Source: Chelonoidis abingdonii (lineage: Eukaryota; Chordata; Testudines; Testudinidae). From it: a DNA stretch of 64,000 nt. The notes under the pieces were generated by a model. The model was not told the origin of the DNA and did not search any database. It worked only from the letters and a program-made list of their open reading frames with translations. Positions 1 through 11,330 of this stretch are shown piece by piece (the first letter of the stretch is position 1; each line of letters opens with the position of its first letter). The stretch is from the NCBI RefSeq assembly GCF_003597395.2, contig NC_133774.1, positions 50,173,305 through 50,237,304 of the forward strand. Reading direction: 5' to 3'. The translations under genes were made by a program, and so were the position numbers.

Positions 1-1104
1 TATACTACATTAAAAGAACACGGAGGTTGCAAAGTGAATTACCCAAGCATTAGGAAATACTAGAATTAAGGTGACCTATAAAACCACAGTTTGCAGGCTT
101 TAGGATATAGTCTTTGACCATGGGATCACACACTAATTTCCCTCCTTCTGGTGGGTCATCATCAGGGTTTGAATTCAGCACTTTCAGATCCACAGTACAA
201 AATGTTTCCACTTGAGCTATAGGAATAACCATGTCAGCGGTACAGTGTTATCCTCTGTGTGGATAGATGCCCATAGATGGGGATATGATATTCCCTTTGT
301 TATATGCAGTGTTGTTGTAGTAATGAGTTACATAACTATTAATGAGACAGAAATGAAATATTGGGTATCAGAATTCCTGGGATCTGTTCCTGGCACTGGG
401 AGTAGCGTATGGTCAAGTGGTTAGAGACACACATTCAAGCATATCATTTGGCTCAATTATTCTAAAACGCAGTGTGCCAAGATGGCTGGGCTGAGATCCT
501 CTTATGAGAGCCCTGGGCTCTAGCCCCGGATTTGCTTGAAGTGACTTTGTGCAGTCTCTCAGTTCTCTGCAGAAGAGGGTATGAGTCTTTGGTGAATAAC
601 TATGGTTAGATGTTTGGCTCCTTCTACTACAATAAGAAGGGTTGTGAATTTCACGGAACTATTAACAGCAGCCAGTAGAGAAGATGGGGCTAAAACTCAT
701 GATTTCCTGGGCTGTTAGAGACTGCTGTATAGGTCTCGCTCAGAAATGACACTTGACCACCAAAGCAAGCATGACAGGGAAAGAGAAGCCAAATTCACAA
801 GTATCAAGTGAGACGCATGACACATGGCAGATCTGGCTGCAGCAGCAGCAAAAGTTTGGAGAAATATAAGGGAACACTACTTTATATTTACAAAGACAAC
901 TTTTCTGTACTGAATTCACACAGAAAACTACTTGCTGTTTGACGCTTGGGCCACCTTTCAAACCTTGAACACAACTCACGATGATAAATACATGCTTTAA
1001 AATTACAATCATAGCCCCTCTAGTCTGCAAGGCTGAATCTACTGCATGTAACATACATACTGGGGAGTCCGTGCTCTGAAGGCAGTTTTTAATACATGAT
1101 TAGA
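1..1104. other. Unique DNA, no gene recognised
   Basis: AT-rich sequence with stop codons in all frames and no recognisable exon or intact repeat. A stretch near 470-610 (ends of words such as a tRNA-like head and a 'gactttgtgcagtctctcagtt' type body) faintly resembles a MIR SINE but is too decayed to call. Confidence 0.5.
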
Positions 1105-1238
1105 ATGAGGCCCTGTTCCTGCAAACAATTAAGCATGTGCTTAGCCTGAGTCATGTGAGTGGTCCTAGGACGTCAGTGGGACTGCTCACACACTGGAGTG
1201 AAGCTAAGCAGGGTAAGCATTCACAGGATCAGGACATA
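1105..1238. repeat. Palindromic interspersed repeat relic
   Basis: The left half (cctgcaaacaattaagcatg) and the right half (gtaagcattcacaggatcagg) are imperfect reverse complements around a centre near 1180 containing 'cagtgggact'. I recognise this as a common sauropsid short foldback repeat whose consensus pairs 'GATCCTGCAAACACTT' arms. It is heavily diverged and non-coding. Confidence 0.6.
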
Positions 1239-1389
1239 AGTTTGTGTTTTAGGGTGTCCTGTGTCTGGGTGCCTTACAAAAAATAATGAAGACATTGCTT
1301 ACAGAGAAAGACAACATGGCCAAGAAACAAAACTGACCCCACCCCCACATGAACACTCACCTCCAATTATATAATAAATAAAACTATAT

Positions 1390-1545
1390 ATCACTTGGTA
1401 CTGTGTGGCCCCCATTACCAAAGTATCTGAGTACCTCGTTGTCCTTAACGTATTTATCCTCACAACACAGTAAGGAAGGGATATATTATTAGTCCCATTT
1501 TACATAGAGAAAACTGAGGCAGAGAGACCAAGGACCAGATTTTTA
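1390..1545 (+). repeat. MIR/L2-type SINE-LINE tail relic
   Basis: Contains the block 'cccattttacatagagaaaactgaggcagagagacc', the conserved body found in MIR/L2-derived repeats of amniotes. A further piece ('acccaaggtcacatg', about 1790-1810) that normally follows directly is displaced by some 240 bases, consistent with the MITE at 1556-1672 and another relic having landed inside it. Confidence 0.6.
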
Positions 1546-1555
1546 AAGATCCAGC

Positions 1556-1672
1556 TAGGGGTGCTGGAACAATTTTTATAGTGGGGGTGCTGATGATGGA
1601 AACCACGTATTTGGTGGCTGTAATTACTACTTCAACCCTAGCGGTGTGGCAGCACCCCTAGTTCCAGCCCCT
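1556..1672. mobile_element. Short nonautonomous DNA transposon (MITE)
   Basis: About 117 bp bounded by inverted ends 'taggggtgctggaac' and 'gttccagcccct'. The body matches a short element I know as repeated in turtle genomes. No clear target duplication could be found, so the exact ends are approximate. It sits inside a MIR/L2 relic and is therefore younger than it. Confidence 0.6.
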
Positions 1673-1684
1673 CTGGATGCAGAT

Positions 1685-1790
1685 GAGAATCTAGTGGGAT
1701 TTTCAAAAATGCATAGGTGCCTAACTTTAGTCCAGGTACCTATCTGCTTTTTTGGGCACTTAAATACCTTTTAAAATCTAGCCGTAAAGG
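1685..1790. repeat. Foldback relic with 'ttcaaaaatgcataggtgcc' arm
   Basis: The start 'gggattttcaaaaatgcat' and the end 'ttaaataccttttaaaatct' are loosely reverse complementary. This is the same kind of short palindromic relic as the 'ctcaaaggtatttagatgcc' arm pair at 20590-20632. Diverged and non-coding. Confidence 0.45.
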
Positions 1791-1855
1791 ACATACCCAA
1801 GGTCACATGAGAAGTATATGACAGAAGAGAGAATAGAACATTGGTCTTCCAACTG

Positions 1856-4479
1856 CCAAATATCCAAACACACATTCGACTGCATAGCCAGTACTTCACT
1901 ATTTCTGTAAAATTCACCTCATGTTTGCTAAAATGAATTTTTCTTGTGAGAAAGGAAGAGATAAGGGAGGACAAGTACCAAGTAGAAACTATTTAAGCAG
2001 GAAAAGATCTACTTTGGGGGGAATTTTGTGACTGTGATATACCTGGCTCCTTAGTCAGCAGCAATATGGCTAGAGTACAATATATATAATAGACAATAAT
2101 AGAATGGAACAATATAATGGAACAATAATAGACGATGGAGAATAGTAGGTCATGTAAATCATTGGGATTGCTTGGGTGAAATGAAGGATTAATTAATTCC
2201 AGACATCTATATTTTAATAGTTGGAATAATGTAGATTTATATTAATTTGGTGGCGGGGGGGTGTTATTTGAGTCCGGCTTCAAATATTTGTTCTACACAA
2301 AAGAAAACTTAGCCTGTAAGTAAACAGACAGCATATCAAATATTTGATGATTGCACCAGGACCCTCACAGTGTAAACAAATTTCGCTGTAGCTAGCCAGA
2401 ATACCCGCTGAACAGCCCTGCTAATGTGTCTAGAGCCGTGAATTATGATGAGATGGCTTGAGCCGAGTTAGTTCCCCTCCTCCAAACCTAGTGGGAGAAC
2501 CTCTTCACCTTCCTGTGGAGTCAGTTTCCTTCCTTTCCCTAGGGTAATACTTGGCCCAGATGACCTAACTGTGACTGACTAAAGTTAAGTGAAGTCAGGC
2601 TATCTGTTTCAGATGTTTGGTCTGGGGTGTGTGGAAAGGGAAACAAGGAAGTCATGTGACAGAAGCAGACAGCTACAGAAAGTACTTCAAAAACTGTTAC
2701 CACCGTCATCATTTTAACTAATTACATGTGCACCACTTATAGCTCAGCCATAATATAAATCTTCCCAAGAGCTGTCACGCTGGTTCAGCTAATTCTATAC
2801 AAGATTTGGAAACAGAAGACTGACAAGAGTGGGGAGAAAAAGGACTTTTCAGCCCTTCCCAGAGGAGTTCAGATATAAATTCACAGGTGTCGTACCGATC
2901 TCCTTTCTGTGTGAGAAGTTCACATGCTTTAGATGAAAGCTGAAAGTTTGTACAAAGGTATGAGCTTGAAATGCTGGTTAATGATCATCAAAGAGACTTA
3001 CGCTAAAAGGAAAGAAAGAAAGAAAAACTGAAGAGTAACACAATTGTACAAATCACCCACCTACAGAAACCATTTTGTCCAAAAAGGTAACAGTGTGATC
3101 TAGTGATTCTTTGTCAAGAGTAAGCAGAAGCAGTTAATGCATTAAGCTAATAATTTGTGATCCCAGGACTGTGATGCTCTTAATAACAAATCAAAGCACG
3201 TTTCTTTCATAATTCTCCAACTTTTTCAAAACCAAGCCTCTTCAGGGTTCATAGGTTATCAATTACTTTGTTGAGCTTAAGCCCACAGATAACTTTATAA
3301 AGGCTTTTGTAGCTGTGTTTTATTCCAGATTCAGCCCACCTATCAGCAGAATTTAGTGAGTGTTCTCAGTTAAATAGACAGCTTTCCTAAACATACAAGG
3401 GCTTATATAATTGGATATGATCCAGGTTCTAGTGACCTCTGGAACACCCTTCTGAAGATTAGGGTTTGTCTAACTTTTACACACAAGCAGCTCTGTATTT
3501 AAAAATGTTTGCTACTTACATTGATCTGTAGCCAAGTCATCCCAGCAATGTTTACTTGAGTAAAAACACTGAATTTGTGTTCACATGGTTTTTACCTCAA
3601 AATGTCTATTTAATTTATACATCCATAGATCTTCCTCATTGCCTAATGGTATCCAAAATCTGCCCTCTGATTTTTATTTATTGGGTTTATAACAATCCAG
3701 CAGTATGCTCTAACTATACACGTATGATTAAAGGACATAGATATATAAACTACAGGCTTTTACTGCCCTGAATTTTTCTGTATCTTGTAATGGAATTTAA
3801 TGATATAATAGGGTGGTTGTTGTTTGTTGTTATAAAAGGTGATGACTCTTCTACGAAGAAGAACTCTGTGGAAGCAATGTGCACTCATCCAAGGACAGAA
3901 TTTGGCCTAAATGTTTTAAAAGAAACTGATCTCCATAACAGCCAAATGTCGACAGAAATTCCTAAGCTTATCATCTATGGAAAAGACAAGAGAACTTCTG
4001 TAGAAGATTAAGGTTTGGATTTTCAGCTTTCGCTGAATTGTGCTTGGTGCAGGCCCAAGGCTGGGGAGCAAAGGTGGCTTTTCAGCACCTCTGGAAACCA
4101 GACCAATTTTACTCAGGGGTCCAAATATAGATAAGATACCCAGGTTTGAAAATATTGGCCGTGACAAATACTTCTGTATTATACCCCTTAATGTATTTTT
4201 AGTCAGTTGTCATCTACAGATTTTCCCACCCACACCATGTATCACATGTGTAACTGTCCTCTGAATTCTTTTCATTAGAGACCCTAAAGTAGACACTTAC
4301 GGCTCTGCAGATTTTACTACCGTCAGAACTGTTTTAGTTTCTGTTTCTCAGAAATAATCCCACCTTAATGAACTGAAAGAATCCAACACAGAGCTCATCT
4401 AGTTAAATATGAAAGAGGTCATTGCTAACTGTAGTTTAATTTCTCAGAAATTACGCACACACGTTCCTCACAAATCAAG
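1856..4479. other. Unique AT-rich DNA with one short microsatellite
   Basis: No gene or intact mobile element recognised. A short (AAAG)n tract lies at about 3006-3027. Open frames of 70-83 codons at 3556-4264 show no domain, no splice context and no resemblance to a known protein, and I treat them as chance. Confidence 0.5.
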
Positions 4480-4550
4480 GGCCAAATCCTGATCCACTGA
4501 CGTCATTGACTAAACTCTCATTCACTTTGATAGGACCAGAATGTGGCCCA
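4480..4550. repeat. Short palindromic relic (GGGCCAAATCCTG type)
   Basis: Starts 'gggccaaatcctgatcc' and ends 'ggaccagaatgtggccc', which are imperfect reverse complements, with 'cattgactaaactctcattcac' between. This class of small foldback recurs at 6660, 14894, 16530, 18240, 32440, 58405 and 62005. Confidence 0.5.
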
Positions 4551-6659
4551 AAAGAATAAATCACTAAGGATCTGATTTTAGAGGTTTTGAGCAACCCCTT
4601 TACATTCAGATGGAGATGTGAGTGCTCAGCACCTCTGCAACTCAAGACAAATGTTCAAACATCGATGAATGAAGCTTGTGTTTTAAAAAAGACATATTTT
4701 TACATTCTGTGACTGGGTTTTGGTCATTCGTTACAAACTCTCCAAGCTAGATGGGTTGTATTCTTAAGCTTTTGAAATGCCAGAAGACCCCAAGGATGTC
4801 TGCAAAAAGTGTGTAACTGCAAGCTAAGATCTGTAGATGCAATTACCACAGTAGTGTGTGCAAACCGTATAACTGTATGTGCACAGCTGCACATATCACT
4901 GCTCTTCTGATGTCTTCAGAATCAGGCTCTTAATGTGCATATTGCAAGTATTGAAAAGATGTGCCAGATGACAAAATGAAAGGATATAATAATGATGTAG
5001 ACAGAAATATATATTTATTGGCCTATCCTTTACCCAGACCTGACTATTATTTAAATGGACAGACTATTTCTTTTGTTAGAGAGATGGCAATTCTCACGGT
5101 ACCAAGTACTGTCATTTAAAATACAGTTTTGATTAATGTCACTCTGATGCTAGTTCAGTTTCTTCGAAGGAGGAAATACAAATCCACAGGGGAAGTAGCA
5201 GACAACATATGTAAACTCTTTTGTGTATGGAAAATGATGAAGCAGCCCAGAACACCATTATTCCTTGCTACTTCCTGCAATCCGTTCCCCAAATCCCCCA
5301 AACCAACAGCCCACTGAATTTATGATTTACAGAAAGGTCCATGGTTTTTTAGACCATTCGGCCAACTCCATGAGGAAGTGAGGGATTACAGCTAGCTACA
5401 CAAGAGGTCAGCCAAGGTTCACTTCTTGCCTTAGCCACAAGCCCATGGTGACATTTCCCAGATATTTATGGAGAATTCCTCTCAGGAGATACGCATTTTG
5501 TAGACATAGGCTGAATTTTCCAAAGTGAGTATTTCAGACACTATGTGTAGCTCTGCAAGAAGGAGAAGGAGATCACACAGAACACCCTTGGTTTTTAAGA
5601 CGACATTCAACACATAAAGGACTAGACCATGCCCAGTCGCCGAGCAGGTGCTGGGAGAGGGCTCAGGGAAGCTCTCCATCTCTTTTCACGGACTGAGTGC
5701 AATTGTACTCACCTTGCACTAGACAGCTCCCCAAAAATGGCCAGGAGAGGAAAAAAGGAGGTGGGATCATTACTCCAGCTCCTCTATACTAGGAAACAGT
5801 GAAGTTAGCCAGCTGTGGACAAGAGCACAGGCCATACCATATCAGGGGTAACAACAAGGGTCAGGAAGCACCATGCCCCCTGGTTGTTCTTTCTACAAGC
5901 TGGTGCCTGTAAGGTACATTCCAAGCTAAAACATTATATCGGATTGACATTGGCATGCTGCTGTGCAGAATAGTGCAATTGTAATTTTGAGTGTTACTAT
6001 CAGCGGTTCAAATAGTAGATGGCTCCTAAAAGTGAATGCTTCATTTCTAGTCCTAAATCTCTTTTGCTACTCTTCAAAATGCCAGATGGTCAGTTTAACC
6101 TGGCAGCTAATTATTAATTATAATTATTTTGTATTGATAAAGAGCCATAGGTGTGCATGGTACTTTGCAGACAATTAAAAAAGAGCAGGAATCTATGCTA
6201 GAGAAGTTTCCAGTCTGAATTAGACATAACACAACAAGGGATGGCAATGAACAAAGGGTGAGCAGGGACTAGAGAAGATGAGGGTTAAAAGACTTGAAAA
6301 ATCATGTAAGAGGCTCACTGGACTAGATTTTCCTAAACAACCAGTGATTTTTGGATCACTCCATTTTTGAATGCCCAAAATCTTAAAGGGATCTAATATT
6401 CAGAGGATGGCTGCTCAGCAGATGCTTCCAATTTGGCACCCAAAATAGAGGCAATCAGAATCATTAGTTCCCTTTGGTAATATAGGTCATTGTTGTTACG
6501 CTTGCATTACATTAGCTGGTTCTAAAAAGAAGAGGTATTCATTAAAAGGGTAGACAGCTTGTTCCTTTTAATAGGATCTTGGTTTTGCTTGTTACAGCTC
6601 TGGTCTATTTTAACCTCTTTACAAACATTTCCAAAGATTACCAAAATGCTGTTATTTAT
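4551..6659. other. Unique DNA, nothing recognised
   Basis: AT-rich, frequently interrupted by stops in all frames. No splice-bounded conserved frame, RNA gene or transposon end was seen. Confidence 0.5.
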
Positions 6660-6800
6660 TACCATGTCACTCAGATTTGTTTCCATCCCCTTTCTGAAGC
6701 CTTAGAAAGACCCCAGGGCAGATCCCCAGCACTTATAAATTGTCATTGCCCCATTCACTTGAATGAAACTATGTCAGTTTACACCAGCTGAGAATCTGCC
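6660..6800. repeat. Short palindromic relic
   Basis: Contains 'gggcagatccccagc' on the left and 'gctgagaatctgcccc' on the right, reverse-complement arms typical of the small foldback class also seen at 4480 and 58405, with 'ttcacttgaatgaaac' near the middle. Confidence 0.45.
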
Positions 6801-6837
6801 CCTTCATATTGTTCATAGATTTCAAGTTCTTCAGGAA

Positions 6838-6925
6838 AAAGACCATGATTGTATTTGTACAGCCCCAAGCACGATGGGGCCCTGATGTTGATTGGTGCAA
6901 TGTATAGAATAACAATATATGGTCT
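6838..6925 (+). repeat. L2-like 3' tail relic
   Basis: The order 'gtatttgtacagccccaagcac', 'atggggccctgat' and an A/T-rich 'aataacaatat' end matches the abundant amniote L2-type tail that is better preserved at 18731-18876. Confidence 0.5.
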
Positions 6926-6940
6926 TGCAATCTCCACGTC

Positions 6941-8024
6941 CTCTGTTGTTTATATACGTCTTTTCACAGGGCAAAAATAAAACATCTCTAGTAGCCATCA
7001 CTGAAAAAGAGCCCAGTTTTGTAGATCCCTCAGGTAATGCAGAGTTCTGCCAGAAAATTTAATTACAATGCATTGACCTGCTCTGCAGGAACCTGCAAAC
7101 TCAGCCGTCAGCAGAACCCAAAGGAATAGGTCAGCACAATGATTCTCACTGTGCATAGGTTGAAGTGATTCTGTGTTACCAGCTACCATTTGCTAGACAG
7201 GCTTGTATCAGCGATGTGTTCTTTGTCTGTTTAGGAGACCTTTTTTCTAGGATCCTTTTCTAGGTATTTTCTGCAAACTTGTGTCCACTCAGCATTACAT
7301 CCATAATAATGGGGCCTGTGATTTTCTATTTTTAATTTTATCTTTAGGGGAAAGAGTTGACGGATTGCATTTCTTTTAATATATTTGGGCTTTGCATTGT
7401 TGTTGCTTTAACTGATCATGACACTCAATTATTTTACCTCAGTAAAACCCCGGGCACATTTGATTGGACAGTCATCCGTATTTAGGAAAAAATGCACACA
7501 TTTAATTGCCTGTAAACAAGTTTTGTGCATCTATCTGCTCCGCAGTACTTGGAAAAATATATTCTTGGAGGCCTTTGTCCAGGGGGCTGCAATTGTGTTG
7601 TTGGTTTCAAACTGATTTAAAGGGCGGGGGAGAAAGAGGTAGAGTGTGATTAAAACGCACTGCACAGTACCAAAGAATCTAATGCAGCAGCACTTCAGTA
7701 AAGAACAACACACTTTGACATCAGGGCTTTTATTGGAAATCAGCTCTTTTAAATTACATTACTGACAGGTTCTGCAGATCTCTGTTTTCAAGTTTGAAAA
7801 TCAATATGATAAATATATTACAATAGGAAATCTACAAATCTGTATCTCTTTCATTTACATAGTGATGGTGGTGAGTTCGGCTGTAAAATTTTCCTATGGT
7901 GAGTATGCCAATATGCTGTTCCCGAGGATTCCCCATTTCTTCCTTTACAAGGTCTTTATCCTAGACCCCTTCTTTAGATAATACAAGCCAGACGCCGTGC
8001 TGTACTATCAACAAACGTGGATAT
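6941..8024. other. Unique DNA, nothing recognised
   Basis: AT-rich intergenic or intronic sequence. The sequence 'ctaggatccttttctagg' near 7248 is a small chance palindrome. No supported coding frame. Confidence 0.5.
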
Positions 8025-8032
8025 TTTCCAGG

Positions 8033-8155
8033 TAGGGTAACCAGACAGCAAGTGTGAAAAATCGGGACAGGGGTTGGGGTGTAATAGGAACCTATATAAG
8101 AAAAAGACCCCAAAATCAGACTGTCCCTATAAAATTGGGACATCTGGTCCCCCTG
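8033..8155. mobile_element. 123-bp hAT-type MITE with 8-bp target duplication
   Basis: The ends 'tagggtaaccagac' and 'tctggtccccctg' are inverted repeats. The element is flanked by a perfect 8-bp direct repeat, TTTCCAGG, at 8025-8032 and 8156-8163. Eight-base target duplications and ends beginning YA are typical of hAT transposons. The body matches a short high-copy element I know from turtles and crocodilians. No coding capacity. Confidence 0.8.
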
Positions 8156-8163
8156 TTTCCAGG

Positions 8164-9549
8164 AACTATGTTTAATCATTTCTAGTGCAGTTTAATATAT
8201 GTTTCCTACCACCTTTCTTGGTTCTGCTTTTAAGAAATTAAATGAATAGATTCCCCCATCTCACCACCCATGAGTAATCACACTCCCATGACATGGGATC
8301 ATTACAGTCTAAGGAGGGATCTTTCTGTTGGAGCCCATTGTTAACATGTTGACAACACATCACTTGATGGACAGATGTGCATTTTGAGAGTCACTAGGGG
8401 GCATGCAGGAGCTTCTTGGCCCAATGAGGTACCACTCACCATTTAGGGCGGTCGGTGACGGAGAGCCTGGCACCAGCTGTATTTTTCCTATCACCTTTCC
8501 AACTCAGCGGATTCTGAGCACTCTATTTTCATACTGTAGACAAGGGCTTGGCACCACTGCAATAGCCAGCCCAGTTACTTCCACCCAGTGTGCCACCTTC
8601 TGAGTGCTATGAAGCCATGTGAAATGGCTGTAGAGTTAGATCCTGGCTCACCATACTAAGCATGGTGCATTATTTATCACAGTTCATGGATGCTGCATAT
8701 GACCTCACTAAGCATGTATTGGAGGCATGTGGCAGGATCAAGTCCTGTGTTCTTACAGCTGGCTATTCTGAACTGGCACCCTGTAGTTAGCATCTGCAAG
8801 GTTTTTGTGCAGTCATCTTCTTTAGTTCAATCCAAACATGTTTTGTATCTATGTGAACCCCTAAGTTTGTGGGGGTTCAGATAAGTGATTCTGGTCTGGC
8901 CATGTCTCCACAGAAAATTTTGCTTATGCACACAATGGGTATTTGCATTTGCAAAATAGGCTATTGTATGCATACGACTTAGGCTGTTTACTTGTTTGTT
9001 TTGCTTGTGCAAATTTTGCAGTCATAAGTGACATTACTTCTCAGCGTGACATCTACCTCCAATGGGAGACTCAAAAATGGCTATTGCTGTTTAAAAATGT
9101 CCTTTTCTAATACATTTCCCAATTTAATCATGGTGAGAAATGCCTGTTTCTTTGAGCTTTCTGACAGCTGAGTGGAGCAAAATGGGTGTGGTTTCCTTTA
9201 AGAGTATCAGCACTCCTCACATCTGGCATGCAAGAAAGCAAAAAAATAAAAGGGTGTTTCCAACAAACTCCAGCCTTATAAAAAGCTTTTCTATTTTTCT
9301 GCCAATATCAGTATCAATAAAAGAGAAAAAACAGGATAAGAACTGAAGAGCTGCTTTATATAAACAGATCGTTGCTGTTATGTAGACCACAGCTGTGCTT
9401 ATGGCTGCATTAACTTGTTCTGATGTGATAAAACGTGAGAGTCTAGACTTCAGGTGCCAGCTGATAAATGATGAGGGATGAATTAAATGCAGTTTTGGCA
9501 GCATGAAATGACACTCTGTAACAGGATTCTGTCAGTTAAGTGCTAGTGC
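8164..9549. other. Unique DNA, nothing recognised
   Basis: No coding exon or intact repeat recognised. Open frames of 60-95 codons here carry no recognisable domain. Confidence 0.5.
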
Positions 9550-9557
9550 ACTGTCAT

Positions 9558-10032
9558 CAGGGCCGGTGCAACCATTTAGGTGAACTAGGCGGTTGCCTAG
9601 GGCGCCAAGATTTGGGGGCACCAAAAAGCGGCACCCCCTCAAATTTTTTAAATGGTTGCAGCGGCCGCTGCGTAGTCTGAGCTGCCGGCGGCAGCAGCTG
9701 CCTGCAGCCCGTCAGCTTAGGGCGCACCCCGGGGTCAGCGCGCAGCCGCGGCCAGCCCAGGGCCCGGGTCAGGAAGCCGCTGCAGCGGCCTGGCAACTCA
9801 GGGCGTCCCCCGGTCAGAAGCCGCCGCGGTGTCCGGCAGCCCGGGGCACTCCCGGTCAGGGAGCCGCCGCCGCAACCCGGCAAACCCGGCGCCCCCCGGG
9901 GTCAGGGAGCCGCGGCTCCGGTAGACCTGCTGCAGGCATGCCTGCGGCAGCTCCGCAGAAGCCGCGAGACCCGCGCGGGGGCGGCGAAATGTCCCAGCGC
10001 CTAGGGCGTCAGAAATCCTAGCACCGGCCCTG
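9558..10032. mobile_element. 475-bp GC-rich hAT-like element
   Basis: The ends 'cagggccggtgcaacc' and 'ctagcaccggccctg' are inverted repeats. A perfect 8-bp target duplication, ACTGTCAT, lies at 9550-9557 and 10033-10040. The interior is very GC- and CpG-rich (runs such as 'gcagcggccgctgcg') in an AT-rich setting, so it would score as a CpG island. The open frames of 80-142 codons inside are by-products of base composition; none resembles a transposase. Nonautonomous. Confidence 0.88.
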
Positions 10033-10040
10033 ACTGTCAT

Positions 10041-10860
10041 TATACAAGTTCTCTGTGGCTATAAATGACTGCCAAGCACCTTTATTAGAAACTCTGGGCT
10101 TTGATGCTTGCTAATAGAATATCTCATCCATTTCAAAGTTCATTAGGCTGAAACTTGGCATGCAGGTTGTCAGTCCAGATGTGAATTCTTATTTTCCAAA
10201 AAGGTATTAAATCAACTCAAAACTATGATCTAGAGATAGCCAAACAATTCTTAGGGATCCTATGGATGTATATTCCAACCTGTCAGTCTAATAATAGCAT
10301 CATTAAAAAAAAAAAAAAAGCGCTTTTGCAGATAGTTAGCCCTTCAAGCAAATTAATCCTGCGTGGTTTTTCCAAAATTGCTCTGAAATGGCTGATAATG
10401 AAAAATGTGAGCATGCCCAGTAGCCTTCTTGCCATGCATCAGTTCCAACTGAAACCAGCCCATTGACCTGCAGTCTGATTTTTTTTTCTGTTTTTCATGG
10501 TTTCTTGCTGCATCTTAGCCACTTCAAATTACATTGCCCTACCACCCAGTATTCCATTCAAGTTCTCCACCAAGATCCCCATTTTAAAACAAAGCAATGT
10601 TTTAAATTTCTTATGGCATTTTTCAATTAACTGCTTCAGTACTGCACCCTATAATACAAATCAAAGCACAGAGGGTTACCTGGTATATAACATCCCCATG
10701 GAGTAACAGAAGCAGCCTACCCTGTATCATGTAGTAAATCTCATCCCATGGCATTTTGGGAATAATTTTGTAATAAGTGCTAAAGTTTTATTGGAGCATG
10801 CCATTGATTTCTAGAGGATTTTGCATAGTGAACAACATCAGCAGTGGTACGATGCACACA
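10041..10860. other. Unique DNA with a 15-base poly(A) tract
   Basis: A run of A at 10305-10319 has no retroposon body or target duplication that I can see next to it. Otherwise nothing recognised. Confidence 0.5.
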
Positions 10861-11330
10861 TAGTTACTGTCATGACCGGGTCATGGGGGGTCATTCCTAG
10901 CAATCAGAGTGGGAGTTGGGAGTCAGGCTAAGTAGGGTAACAGATAGGCCAGAGGGTAAACCAAAAGTCAGGCACCAAGAGGCAGTCAGGGTCAGTTTGC
11001 TGGGAGGTCGGGGTCTGAGGTAAGCCAGATGGTAAACCAAGAATCAGGTATCGAGGCATCCAGGGTCAGAAACCGGAGTATGGGATCTCTCGTGTGAGGG
11101 GTCTGAAGCAAGGCAGATTGGCAGTCTATACTGTTGCTTGGACAACTCCCTGTCATGGCTTTCTGGCTTAAGTACCAGTGCCAGCCAATCAGTGGGCTGT
11201 GAGGAGCTGTCACTCTGGTCCTGCTGGACAGTACTTCCTGCTGGGGCCAGCCTAGCCTAAGTCTGGTGTGGAGATGTCAGTGGCCCAGAACCCCCATGGT
11301 ATCAGGTTCTCGCCCTGCTGGAGGGATGGC
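10861..11330. repeat. GTCAGG-rich degenerate repeat block, possible LTR relic
   Basis: Repeated motifs such as 'gtcagg', 'gggtcag' and 'gtaaaccaagaatcaggt' recur at irregular spacing, for example 'ccagagggtaaaccaaaagtcaggcacc' against 'ccagatggtaaaccaagaatcaggtatc'. It resembles a GTCAGGGTCAG-rich repeat I associate with turtle genomes, perhaps part of a long terminal repeat. I saw no primer-binding site, coding region or second terminal repeat, so the class is uncertain. Confidence 0.4.

Noticed and set aside
9593..10040. Frames of 80-142 codons in a CpG-rich block, possible CpG-island gene
   Set aside because: The block is a transposon with inverted ends and an exact 8-bp target duplication.
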